This document shows positions 54,910 to 64,000 of a DNA stretch of 64,000 nt, one piece after another; position 1 is the first letter of the stretch, and each line of letters starts with the position of its first letter. Both the position numbers and the translations under genes were made by a program. Source of the stretch: Protopterus annectens (lineage: Eukaryota > Chordata > Ceratodontiformes > Protopteridae); contig NC_056745.1 of NCBI RefSeq assembly GCF_019279795.1, positions 505,364,403 to 505,428,402 of the forward strand. Reading direction: 5' to 3'. The notes beneath the pieces were generated by a model, which was given only the letters and a program-made list of their open reading frames with translations, had not been told where the DNA came from and ran no database searches.

Positions 54910-56026
54910 TTGTCAGTCCTCAACCTTAACTGCCAAGTGCTTTACCTCTGTTCCACTTGATCCTTATAACATCCTCCCCTAATGTTTTGGGTACTTGTTC
55001 TAAGATGGAAAATAAGGATTTATTGCATTCAAGACACTTAAAGATTATGTCTATAATGTGCATTATTACCATTACTCATCCGGTGGTGCAGCGGTAGCAT
55101 TGTTGCCTCACAGCAAGAGGTTCTCCTGTTTGATTCTCGGCTGGAGTGCAGGGAGTGCCTTCTGTGTGGAGTTTGCATGTCCTCCCCGCGGTTGGGTGGG
55201 CGTTTGAAAGACATGTGTAAATGGGCGTGCCTCCGTTGAAGGTTGGACGTCGAGCTGGCACCTCGGCGTTCGTGAAAATCTACTGCCAATCATTAGCGGA
55301 CCGGAGCTCCGCTGTGGTGACCCCTAACCGGGAAAAGCCAAAAGACAACAACTCATCCTAATAGAATAAAGATGTTCCTTGATTCTCGGATATAAACATC
55401 TAGTGGTCATTCCCTACATAAAAATCCCTACAAAATGAACAGACTGCTACATAGACTAATCCATGCATTTTTCAATTATAAACCCCCTTGACTGATATAA
55501 TTCTATTTAAATGAGTTAACTCTATAAAAGGGCCTTCTAAAATATATCTACAGGCTACAAAGAAACCACACTTATACATCCCCTTAATTTCAATAAATTA
55601 CTGAGTTTTCATGGAAACACCTCTTTAAAGGTATTTTTAAAAGTAAATGTAGGCTTATCCCTCACAACTCATAGGAGGTCCGCATTACCCTTGATAATAT
55701 TCCAGCTTTTGTTAATTCACCAATAATATACTACACCTGTCAACAGACGCATCAAGACAACATCTTGTGTCATAATTACCAGTACATCTGCCTACCATAC
55801 CTCTTGGCTCTTTATGTAACAATCCTGAACTTAAAATAGGTGGAAAAGTCAGTATACCTATGTTTCCTGATCTCATCAGACAGTTCAGATAACCTTACTT
55901 GATACTCCCCTTTTCCATAAACATTTTAATGATAAATGAGACACCCTGATCAAAATCTCGGTCATCAGAGGTCATTCTGGAGGCACATATTAACTGCCCT
56001 TTAGGAACATTATTTTTCATAACTGA
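54910..56026 (-). pseudogene. PLE post-RT region and GIY-YIG endonuclease, split by a SINE
   Basis: From the high end: MKNNVPKGQLICASRMTSDD (the NxPKGQFxRLxRxC region after PLE RT), then FIIKMFMEKGSIK. A cysteine linker follows: MYKCGFFVACRYI, then ISVKGVYN, then LVYVAVCSFCRDFYVGN near 55390-55450 (GIY-YIG start with the YVG kept). After the SINE (55082-55350) it continues as ILEQVPKTLGEDVIRIKWNR near 54960-55030. Stops are present at several places. The domain order is as in other PLEs. Confidence 0.65.
55082..55350 (+). repeat. tRNA-derived SINE
   Basis: 269 bp, flanked by ACTCATCC at 55074-55081 and 55351-55358. It has an A-box-like TGGTGCAGCGG and a B-box-like GTTTGATTCTC about 35 bases later, then CTGTGTGGAGTTTGCATGTC, a block common in fish-type SINEs, and a 3' end GACCCCTAACCGGGAAAAGC. 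Inserted in the GIY-YIG region of the PLE. Confidence 0.82.
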
Positions 56027-56955
56027 GCTAATCGAAGGACGGACACTGAGCAAACTCAGAGCTATAATATATAACATTAAGTATCCTGTTTTTTGTTTAT
56101 TTTGTTCTTTATTTCTTTGTTATTTATAGCACTTTGTGTACGGTGTATTTTTCTAGCTAGTTTCACTGTGTGAGGTATTAACTGGAAATTGTCCACTTTT
56201 ATTAAGCATCTGTTGGGTTGTTTCTGATAACTTGTTGCAGTTAAACCCTTTTTTCTAGAGGCTCCTTTAGCTGTTTAAAACTTTCATTTAAAGGCTCACT
56301 GCTGCTTTTCAGCTGTGAGAAACATTTCTGCAGTTTGTTTCTAAGTAGTGGGGATATTTGTAGCATTTCCATATTCAGGCTTGTATTTGGGCCTAGTGTT
56401 TGTGGAGGCTGTGTGTCTGAGCACATATTCAGGGACATCTTGGTTTAGCCAAAGCCATCAGGCATTTCAGTGAGAGAGAATTGTTTGAGGTCATTGGCTG
56501 ACCGAGGTCACCTGGACTACAGCTTAGACTAAGCACCTCATTGGTTCTTTTGAGATTTCTTTCTTAAAAGCGGTCTCAGGTTTCAACTTTCTGTTACCTA
56601 AGTTCAGTTGAGTGTTCTGACATTTCACACTGAACTAAACGAAGGAAGGACACTGAGCAAACTCAGAGCTATAATATATAACATTAAGTATCCTGTTTTT
56701 TGTTTATTTTGTTCTTTATTTCTTTGTTATTTATAGCACTTTGTGTACTGTGTATTTTTCTAGCTAGTTTCACTGTGTGTGAGGTATTAACTGGAAATTG
56801 TCCACTTTTATTAAGCATCTGTTGGGTTGTTTGTTTCTAATAACTTGTTGCAGTTAAACTTTTTTTCTCGAGGCTCCTTTAGCTGTTTAAAACTTTCATT
56901 TAAAGGCTCACTGCTGCTTTTCAGCGGTGAGAAACATTTCTGCAGTTTGTTTCCC
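56027..56955 (+). repeat. Duplicated 5' end of the CR1-like LINE
   Basis: About 310 bases are present twice, at about 56027-56345 and 56633-56955, with a period near 607 bp. Shared blocks include GGACACTGAGCAAACTCAGA and TATTAACTGGAAATTGTCCA. The two copies differ at few positions. The piece between them (56346-56632) occurs once and has two ATTGG boxes. Confidence 0.85.
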
Positions 56956-57119
56956 ACCCTCCCTCACTGTTGGTATAGTGTTTTTATAGTTGGTGGCTTT
57001 GCAGTTGCCCGCCCCTAGTGTAAATTTGATTTGAGACACTCCTCGCAGTCTAGTGTCATTACCTCATTCTACCCAGTACAGGGAGAACATTTGAGAAGGC
57101 CAATCAGCTTAGTTTCTGC

Positions 57120-57141
57120 TACTCCTTTCTCTCTTTCCACT

Positions 57142-57172
<31 letters not shown>
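57120..57172. repeat. A-rich run in the LINE 5' region
   Basis: Runs of A broken by one G, about 35 bases. Confidence 0.9.
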
Positions 57173-57481
57173 CTTTTACTAAGCTCGTTTCCTGCCTTTC
57201 CTGTGGGTAGTCTAGCCTGGATATAGATTTGCTGTGTCCAGGACTATTTGTAGGCTTCTAGGGCCCAAGCCTTTCTGTGTTGGAGGGAAGCCTTCTAGCT
57301 TAATTTTGTTTCTTAGAACTAGCCAGTTTTTTGTTTCAGCACTTGTTCAGAACTTATTGTAAGCACTAAATAAGCTACAAATTACTACAGCACTCAACTT
57401 TCCTCACTGTCTAGAGGAAATCAGTTTCTAGTACTTAACAAATAAGCATCTATCCAGGCATGTCTTAAGGGTCAGCCCCCA

Positions 57482-58432
57482 GTGTTTTCTCCCGTCTACC
57501 TGATGAATTTGGGCATCTTGGGGCAATGGAGTAATTGCCTCATGTACACAGACAACCCTCTCCTCCTACCACCCAAAACTACAACCTGTGAGAGATGCAC
57601 TTATATAGCCAAACTGGAAGCAAAGCTCTCTTCACCAAAGACTGGGCTAGACAGTCAAGAGGAGAAGGTAAACACTTGCACCACACCACACACAGCACAT
57701 AGTCCCTCAAAACCTACACCACCAAAACACACACACAGAAACACAAAACACACACCTACATTCGCGGAGGCTCTCAGTAAAAACCTGCCCAAGCAACAGG
57801 GACCTCCAAAGCAGAAACACAAGCAACCTCCACCCCCCAACAACCCAAATGACAGTGTGCCACTCAACCACAGCCCATAAGGCATAACAACGTACCCAAT
57901 ACTCTAGTCATAGGTGACTCTATAGTCAGGCACACTGATGTGCCACTCACCAGGCTAAACAAGGAGAAAGTTACTGTCAGCTGCCTGTCGGCTGCTAGGA
58001 TCTGCCACATAATGCATGCACTCAGGTCACTCCACAACAAGCACAAATATGACGCTGTCATTGTCCATGTTGGTATGAATGACCTGAGATGTACCTCCTT
58101 GGAAAACATGAAAAGGGACATGAAGGAGCTGCCCGATCTTGTAGCCCAGGCAGGTATGACCCCTAGCCCTGAGTAGCATCCTGCCATCACCCAGAATGAT
58201 ATCACAGTACAAGGACAAAATGATTGACTTCAACAACTGGCTAAGCTTCTGGTGTCATTCTAAGGGGATCCAGTATCTGTCTGCCTGGGATGACATGATC
58301 AACAAGCCACGATGCTTTGCCAGAGATGGCCTGCACCTGTCGCCCCTGGGATTCCGGATACTGACTAAGGCTTTAGCCACCCCTTTTGTGCCTTTTTTAG
58401 GCAAGGTTCAAATGACAAATTCACCACCCTAA
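57482..58432 (+). pseudogene. CR1-like ORF1 with SGNH esterase domain, two frameshifts
   Basis: ORF1 protein of CR1-type LINEs, an RNA-binding protein with an esterase domain. The first part (57482-57880) has CERCTYIAKLEAKLSS and a Pro/Lys/Thr-rich linker. After a shift, 57890-58176 has LVIGDSIVRHTDV (block I, nucleophile Ser in GDS) and VIVHVGMNDLRC (block III, GxND). After a second shift, 58160-58432 has YLSAWDDMI and FARDGLHLSPLGF, the DxxH that completes the triad. All blocks are present although the frame is broken. The start is the first ATG of the open part and is tentative. Confidence 0.78.
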
Positions 58433-58439
58433 CAGGTAC

Positions 58440-61237
58440 AGGCAAGAAGAATCTGAGGGTATTGCTACTCAATGCTAGAAGTCTAAACCTCAAAATGCAC
58501 TCTCTCGAGGCACTCCTTAAAATGGAGAACATAGACATCTGTGCAGTGTCAGAGACCTGGTTCAAGGTTCCAGAGTACCCCTGCATTACCAGGCTATAAT
58601 TCATACCACACCTTTCGGCCAGCTAACCTGGACCGAAACACTAAAGGCGGAGGCGTGTCCATATTCATTAAGGATATCCACACCTCCAGGCTAGTTGCTC
58701 AGCACAATGCATCCGAGATTATCCAAGTGCAACTAACTCTGGGCAAGACCGCAATCCAAATTGTAGCTTGCTACAGATCCCCCACCATGCCCCAGGATTC
58801 CCACTCCTCATTTCTTAATGCACTGGAAAATATTAGGGTACAACCTAACACCCTAATAATGGGCGATTTCAACTACCCTACCATTAACCTGGGAAAACTA
58901 CTCATGTACCAACTCTTGTGCTCAACGTTTTCTGGAATTCATAAATTCCAATGCCATGGATCAATCCACACCCCCACCAGGGGCAGCAATATCCTAGACC
59001 TGGTTATTACCAACATGGGCAACTGGTGCTCCACACCAGAGGTCAATTCCTCGTTGGTCAGAGCAGACCATAAGCTAATCACCCTAGACATCCACATCCC
59101 TTCCCACCCCCCATTACGGAAACCACATTTCTCCAAAACCAACTTCACGCTTCTTAAGACAGACGTGGCAAACTTCACGACACCCATGCTGACGGACAAT
59201 AGAGGTAGGACTGCTGAATCCCACACAAATGCACTTTATAAGCACTTACATGAGCGCATGATCATGCAATCCCTAACAGAACCAAGATGCTATCCTCCAA
59301 AAAAAGGAAGCCAATCTGGCGGTCCTCTGCCATAAACAAACTCTACAACAGAAGAAAGAAACCGTTGCAAAAGAGAGTAAAATCCCATGATTGGAGAAAC
59401 TCCCTGGTCAGCTTCAGTAAGAAGCTGAGATCCCTCATAAAATCCTCCAAAGCTAGTTATGAAAACAAAATCACCACCGACTCTAAAGACAACCACAAAG
59501 CATTCTATAGCTATGTCAAGAATCTCAATGGCAACACTCAGATCTGCTCTGAGTTACAGCACAATGGCACTAAATATACAGAACCAACGGATATTGCCAA
59601 CATCCTGGCAGATAGGTTCAGTGCTAACTTTACCTCTCTGTCTTCCCCTAAAGGGCTCATCTCTATACCAGAAGAATGCAAAGTTCCTGTAATCACGGCT
59701 GCACAGGTAAAAAACACACTATCCAAAGCCAAGAACACAGCATCCATGGGACCCGACGACATCCAAGGCTGTGTTCTACATGAACTACAGAATGAACTGG
59801 CACCCCACCTAAGTACCATGTTCAATCATAGCCTCACCTCAGGCTATGTGCCCACTGAATGGCACACAGTGACAGTTATCCCACTCCACAAAGGGGGAGC
59901 CACCACAGACCCTGGAAACTACTGCCCCATTAGCCTAACGAGCCTGGTCTGCAAGGCTATGGAGCGTATCATCATGGAACTTCTAAACAATGACATTGGT
60001 AATCTCCAAACTCAGGACCCCACACAGTTCGGGTTTGTAAAAGGCAAATCATGTCTCCTAAACCTGACAGACTTCTTTGAAGCAGTCACCAAAGCCGTAG
60101 ATGAGGGTAAGGTGGTTCACACAGCCTATCTAGATCTCGCCAAGGCATATGACACCATCCCCCACTCTGGAATTATAAATAAACTCACTAAACTAGGTAT
60201 AAATCCCTATGTCACAAGATGGGTTGCCAACTGGCTCACTGACAGAACCCACACTGTGAAAGTAGCAGACTCCAAATCCAGCTTCAGACCAGTGATAAGT
60301 GGAGTACCACAGGGTACAGTCCTGGGTCCTCTCCTGTTTGATCTACTTCTCTGAAGTACAGGCCAACACAGAAGGTCTTTGGCTAATGAAGTTCGCAGAT
60401 GACTGCAAACTAGGAGCCATAATCAAAACTCCAAAAGATGTGGACATCCTACAAAAGGGCCTTGCTGAGTCAGATGCCTGGTGTCAAAGCCATGGCCTCA
60501 AGCTCAATGCCAAAAAGTGCACTGTCATTCCTTTTGGTAAAAACTCAATACCCATGAACTACCACATAGGTGGTAGTCTACTTAACACCGAAAGTGTGAT
60601 AACAGACCTTGGGACACAGGTGGACAGTAGTCTCTCCTTTGATAATCACATCGCCACAGTAGTCAGGAAATCCTTCTATGTGGCACACCTCATCACAAAA
60701 GGCTTCTCATCCAGGAAAAAAGATGTCATTGTTCCCCTCTACTCGTCACTCAGACCCATTATAGAGTACAATGCCCCTTTTGGTATGTACCTCACAAGAC
60801 ATCTACAACAACTGGAAAGGCCACAGAAATACCTCACAAAGAGGATTACCAGCCTCAAAGAGATGCCCTATGCAGACGGTCTCAAAAAACTGCAGCTTTA
60901 CTCCCTTGCATATCGCCTACTCAGAGGCGATCTCTGCCAAACACACAAAGCTATGTCAAACCCAGAGCTTTTAGACATGCTTCACTTAAAGAAATCCCAA
61001 TCCCTACGAGCTACACGCTCTAGGGACCTAAACCTCATCACCACAATAAACAGAACATGCTGGAGGGATAGATTCCTGTCCCAGAGACTTCCCATACTCT
61101 GGAACAAACTACCTATCTATATCAAACAAAGCTCCTCATTAGCACTGTTCAAGAAAAATCTTGATTGGATGGGAGATAGGAAATTCACCCCAGGGATCAC
61201 TTCTGTGGCTCTGCTCGACAGTGGCACAGGAAAATAA
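58440..61237 (+). pseudogene. CR1-like ORF2: endonuclease and reverse transcriptase, frameshifted
   Basis: Endonuclease: LRVLLLNARSLNLK and DICAVSETWF (catalytic Asn and Glu), then after a shift GGGVSIFIKD, MGDFNYPTIN, RGSNILDLVITN and RADHKLITLD (58541-59335; usual Ser-Asp-His is Ala-Asp-His). RT (59287-60354): SMGPDDIQGCVLHEL, PLHKGGATTDPGNYCPISLT, QFGFVKGKSCLLNLTDF, AYLDLAKAYDTIPHSG and ISGVPQGTVLGPLLF. A shift with a small deletion at about 60350 removes the IYIND part. Then LMKFADDCKLGAI (the catalytic Asp pair) follows in 60299-61237, with LAYRLLRGDLCQT and LWNKLPIYIKQ at the C-terminus. Two to three frameshifts break it. Confidence 0.82.
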
Positions 61238-61329
61238 TTTTCTTGGGTGGCGAAAGCCAGGGTACCTTTGGCTAGGCTTACCTAGGGCCAATAGCTTAGT
61301 ACCTACCTATGAACCTATAAAGGTGGGAT

Positions 61330-62580
61330 GATTACTAGAATAGTATAAATAACTGTTGACAAAAGTATTTTTTCTAAAAATTCTACTGCTAAATTTCAAA
61401 CTAGAAATCTCCCATTTTATAGTTCTATCCAAAAAGTTGACGTCTAAACCTACACCCCCCCACAAACCTTAAAAATTCAGAATGTACATTCATGTCATCA
61501 GTCATTGCATACATCTGTTCAGTATTACCCTCCATAACAAAAAACAGATTATCAACAAATCTAGCATAAAAAATTACTTTGAACTTAAGACAAAATAGGT
61601 TTCAACACCCTTTCCTCCCAGCATTCAAGAACAATGTTAGCATAAGCAGGGGCAGCAGCCGACCCCATGGCTACCCCTTTAACTTGCTTATAAGTTATTC
61701 TGTTAAACAAGAAATAATTATTGTGAAAAAGTTTCAAAAGTACATCAGATACATGAACATAATTTTGGGAAAAATGAGCAAAAGTAAAAGTGTCTCACAA
61801 ATTCCATCCCTAAGTCATGTGGTATACTAGTGAACAGTGAGCAAATGTCCAGCGTAAACATAACAAAATTACTAGAATCAAAACTGTATCCTAAAAGTCC
61901 TAAATTTATTTTAAAAATCCCACGAATCTTTAATGTAAAACTCCACTGGTTGCACCACAGGATTTAAGAAATAATGTAGAACTAGGGATATCTCCTCTGT
62001 AACAGACTGTGAAGATGAAACAACAGGTCGAAAAGGGGGGTTAGTTAGGTCCTTATGGATCTTCGGGATCCTAAAAAGGACTCCCAACATAGGATGTTCA
62101 CCCAACATAAAATTACACATTACTGATGAAATATTACCATCCATTAGTAATTGAAAAAGCTGGGCCCAGACATCTTTATAACAAGCATGAACCAAAGGAA
62201 ATTCAACAGGTAAATATTCTTCACTATTCTCCATCTTTTCAATAGTGGCTACATATTTAACCTGCTCCATTATAATCAATCACCCTCCCTTATCAGCCTT
62301 CATAAACCTTAAAATGATACAACTGCTGAAGCTCTTTCAATGCAACACGTTGACTCATAGTAAGATTATATACAGGCTTACCTTAGCCTATCATTGGCCA
62401 CTCTTCTAATGTCTTCTTCACAACAATTTTCAAAAACCTTTAGGGTATTAGCGAGAGCAGGATAATAACTACTCAGTTTACTAAAAATACATTTTTTAAA
62501 AGAAATGTCAGAAAATGCATACGAAAGATTCAATTTATGACAAAACCTCTTGAGATCCAATAATGTCCACTTAAATCCAA
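61330..62580 (-). pseudogene. PLE reverse transcriptase, decayed
   Basis: In order on the minus strand: LNLSYAFSDISFKKCIF near 62500; LGVLFRIPKIHKDLTN and PFRPVVSSSQSVTEE (61911-62279, the LPKIHK...RPIVS motif); FVMFTLDICSLFTSIPHDLG near 61830 (first catalytic Asp motif); VKGVAMGSAAAPAYANIVLE near 61660; ARFVDNLFFVMEGN near 61540, where the usual YIDD reads FVDN, so a catalytic Asp is lost. KWEISSLKFSSRIFRKNTFV near 61400 and SNHP end this side; the LINE follows. Frames change several times. Confidence 0.75.
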
Positions 62581-63235
62581 TCTTTTAGAGGGAATAAAAT
62601 TTAACCCCAATAACAAAACAGAAATCTTCTCCTTAGTCAATACACAATCAGGCAAATTATACAAGTTACCAGAATGTCCAGAAAAAACTCCATTACAGTC
62701 CAAACATTTCAATTCTTCCTTGTTCTCATTGAAGTTTTCCATATTACACTCTCACCTTCCTCCTTCTGACTCTGGTCGTTTATCAAACCTACTTCTAAAG
62801 GGGCAGTTTCCCCCACATTCAAACTCAATTCCTCAGGAGAAACTACCACCGCCATGCTGATACTTTCCCCATTGTCCCCAGAAGAGCTAACAGTTCTACA
62901 GGAACCTCCATCCATGCCATTAAATGTATTCGACATTTGGACTGCTCTTACATGACCTCGGTCATTCCTGGTAAAAACCTAATTGGTTAAATCAGTTGCC
63001 ATGGTGACTAACACCCCTGTTCAAACTAAAAGACTTCCGAACTTCTTTTGACTCAGAGAAATGGGAATAAGCACTGTTAGAACTATGAACTGCAACATCC
63101 CTTTGCAACTTTTTTAAATTTCCTTTGAACCAAGGTGTTTTCAAAATCCTCTACATCGGCCAATGTATCTGAATAGTCATTATTCAAAATGGGTAATTTG
63201 AACAAAAGTCTTTGAAGAGAGTCCTCCAGATTGAG
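62530..63235 (-). pseudogene. PLE N-terminal region
   Basis: ADVEDFENTLVQRKFKK near 63130-63170, then frames with SNTFNGMDGGSC, VVVSPEELSLNVGETAPLEV (62709-62936), then SGNLYNLPDCVLTKEKISVL and GLNFIPSKRLDLSG (62530-62742). The last block is the conserved segment before PLE RT domains. No function is assigned to the part before it. Stops and shifts are present. Confidence 0.6.
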
Positions 63236-63237
63236 AA

Positions 63238-64000
63238 AGTACAGTTGTGTACAGTTACCATAAATGTAGATGTTAGAGTGTATTCACTGTTGCAGTCATT
63301 ACATTTGGGTTATCTGCTTGCAGGTAGCCCTCAGTTGGCCTAATTAAAAAAGTCTCGAGTCCTGCGTCGGTTGTTGTCCCTTCTTCCATGACGTCAGGGC
63401 TATAAAACATGCAGCCGATGCCATTACATCAGTTTTTCCTGCCCCAGATGTCAGGTGCCCCCCTAATGGGAAGCAATTAAATATAAAAGTACAAAGATAT
63501 ACCTCCAACAAAAAAGCAAATACACCAAAAAGGCTTTTAAGCATAGTAAAGGAAAGTAGAGGTATAGTCAAAAGAAGTTAGGGGGCTGGAGGGAGGGTAA
63601 CCAGGACTGCAACAGTGAATACACTCAAACATCTACATTTATGGTAAGTGTACACAACTGTACTATGTTCTTCATGTTTCACTGTTGCAGTCATTACATT
63701 TGGGTAGATTCCCAAAGCTATGGTTGGGAGGAGGAATTTAGATAGCATTCAGGCCAGCTATAAGGCCCTACAAGACAGCAGTGGCAAAGCCAGCTCTGGA
63801 TTTAGAGAAAATTGGCAAATGATAATGCTTGGTGAAAGCATGTACAGAACTCCAGGTAGCAGCTTCTAGGATGTCCCTGGTAGGGACACCTTTGAGAAAG
63901 GCTGTAGAGGTAGATACAGCCCTGGTGGAGTGAGGTCTGATCCCCTGGGGGATAGGTTTTCCATGGCGCTTATGCAAGAAATTAATACAATGGCTTATCC
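63238..64000 (-). mobile_element. DIRS element I (family 1), cut by the window edge
   Basis: Left end of a DIRS element: ITR from 63238 (AGTACAGTTGTGTAC, then a GCTATAAAACATGCAGCCGA box and CATCAGT) to about 63460. The ICR at about 63600-63710 is joined at ACAACTGTACTATG. The YR C-terminal part follows. The left flank ends TTGAGAA, which fits the AA half of the target seen for the others. The right end lies outside the window. Confidence 0.85.
63768..64000 (-). CDS. DIRS I tyrosine recombinase, C-terminal part (partial)
   Basis: Reads HGKPIPQGIRPHSTRAVSTS (catalytic His and Arg), then FLKGVPTRDILEAATWSSVH and FTKHYHLPIFSKSRAGFATA (Tyr nucleophile in KHYH). It is open as far as it can be seen, and the stop is near 63770. 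It keeps the C-terminal end that D has lost by frameshift. Confidence 0.75.
   Translation of the reverse strand, partial: ISHCINFLHKRHGKPIPQGIRPHSTRAVSTSTAFLKGVPTRDILEAATWSSVHAFTKHYHLPIFSKSRAGFATAVL

Larger units (their letters stand above)
56027..61325 (+). mobile_element. CR1-like LINE, nearly full length
   Basis: Plus-strand non-LTR retrotransposon of about 5.3 kb with a 5' region (56027-57481), ORF1 (57482-58432) and ORF2 (about 58440-61237). The 3' end is TAGCTTAGTACCTACCTATG, then AACCTATAAA. The fragment at 25550-26620 ends in the same way. It splits the PLE. Frameshifts in both ORFs mean it is now inactive, but by eye it is less decayed than the other LINEs here. Confidence 0.8.
54500..63235 (-). 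mobile_element. Penelope-like element, split by a CR1-like LINE and a SINE
   Basis: One PLE on the minus strand. The N-terminal region is at about 62530-63235, the RT at 61330-62580. Then comes the CR1-like insertion (56027-61325), the post-RT and GIY-YIG region (54910-56026, itself split by a SINE), and a terminal region with a hammerhead-like motif (54540-54700). At the CR1 insertion YYSSNHP on one side and VMKNNVPKGQL on the other are consecutive in PLE proteins. It is cut on the right by DIRS I. Confidence 0.72.

Noticed and set aside
55038-55293. Three overlapping minus-strand frames rich in Arg, His and Pro
   Set aside because: They are antisense readings of the tRNA-derived SINE.
57655-57885. 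Cys/Gly-rich 76-codon minus frame
   Set aside because: Antisense of the Pro/Thr/Lys-rich linker of the LINE ORF1.

Overview
The window reads as intergenic DNA from a very repeat-rich vertebrate genome. No host exon, tRNA, rRNA or CRISPR array was recognised. The mix of many DIRS-type tyrosine-recombinase retrotransposons, Penelope-like elements (PLEs), CR1-, L2- and L1/Tx1-like LINEs, a Ty3/gypsy fragment and a tRNA-derived SINE fits a giant vertebrate genome such as a lungfish, salamander or caecilian. The species cannot be fixed from sequence alone.

Layout. 1-960: decayed PLE with a GIY-YIG domain. 960-20109: a nest of three DIRS elements, all on the minus strand. B (family 2) is the host; A (family 1, 984-6595) sits in B's left inverted terminal repeat (ITR), C (family 2, 11825-17889) sits in B's gag, and a 1 kb PLE derivative (7911-8941) sits in B's recombinase gene. 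20330-25550: decayed L1/Tx1-like LINE with a PLE fragment inside it. 25550-30740: fragments of a CR1-like LINE, a PLE reverse transcriptase, an L2-like LINE and a PLE terminal region. 30745-44215: a second nest, with divergent DIRS G holding D (31281-43121, family 1), which holds E (34300-40529, family 2). 44219-46730: 5' part of a Ty3/gypsy element, cut by a SINE. 47078-52806: DIRS F. 52807-54500: an old DIRS fragment (H). 54500-63235: one long PLE on the minus strand, split by a nearly complete CR1-like LINE (56027-61325) and a tRNA-derived SINE. 63238-64000: start of DIRS I, cut by the window edge.

How the parts work. Each DIRS element reads, along its own strand, gag (cysteine/histidine zinc-binding N-terminus), reverse transcriptase (RT), RNase H, a methyltransferase-like domain, then an overlapping tyrosine recombinase (YR). 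The ends are inverted, and an internal complementary region (ICR) next to the left ITR joins copies of both outer ends, as expected for replication through a circle. The insertions leave no target duplication; six of them reconstruct to an AA^C target. Most genes are broken by stops and frameshifts; the YR of A is an open frame with all core residues.

Most notable are four hammerhead-ribozyme-like folds next to PLE relics. One lies in a 1 kb non-autonomous PLE derivative with inverted ends and an 11 bp target duplication. Others worth checking are a TATA / CGCCAT / TCAGT promoter-like module in family 1 DIRS ITRs, a partly duplicated 5' end in the CR1-like LINE, and a SINE that splits the ICR of DIRS F.
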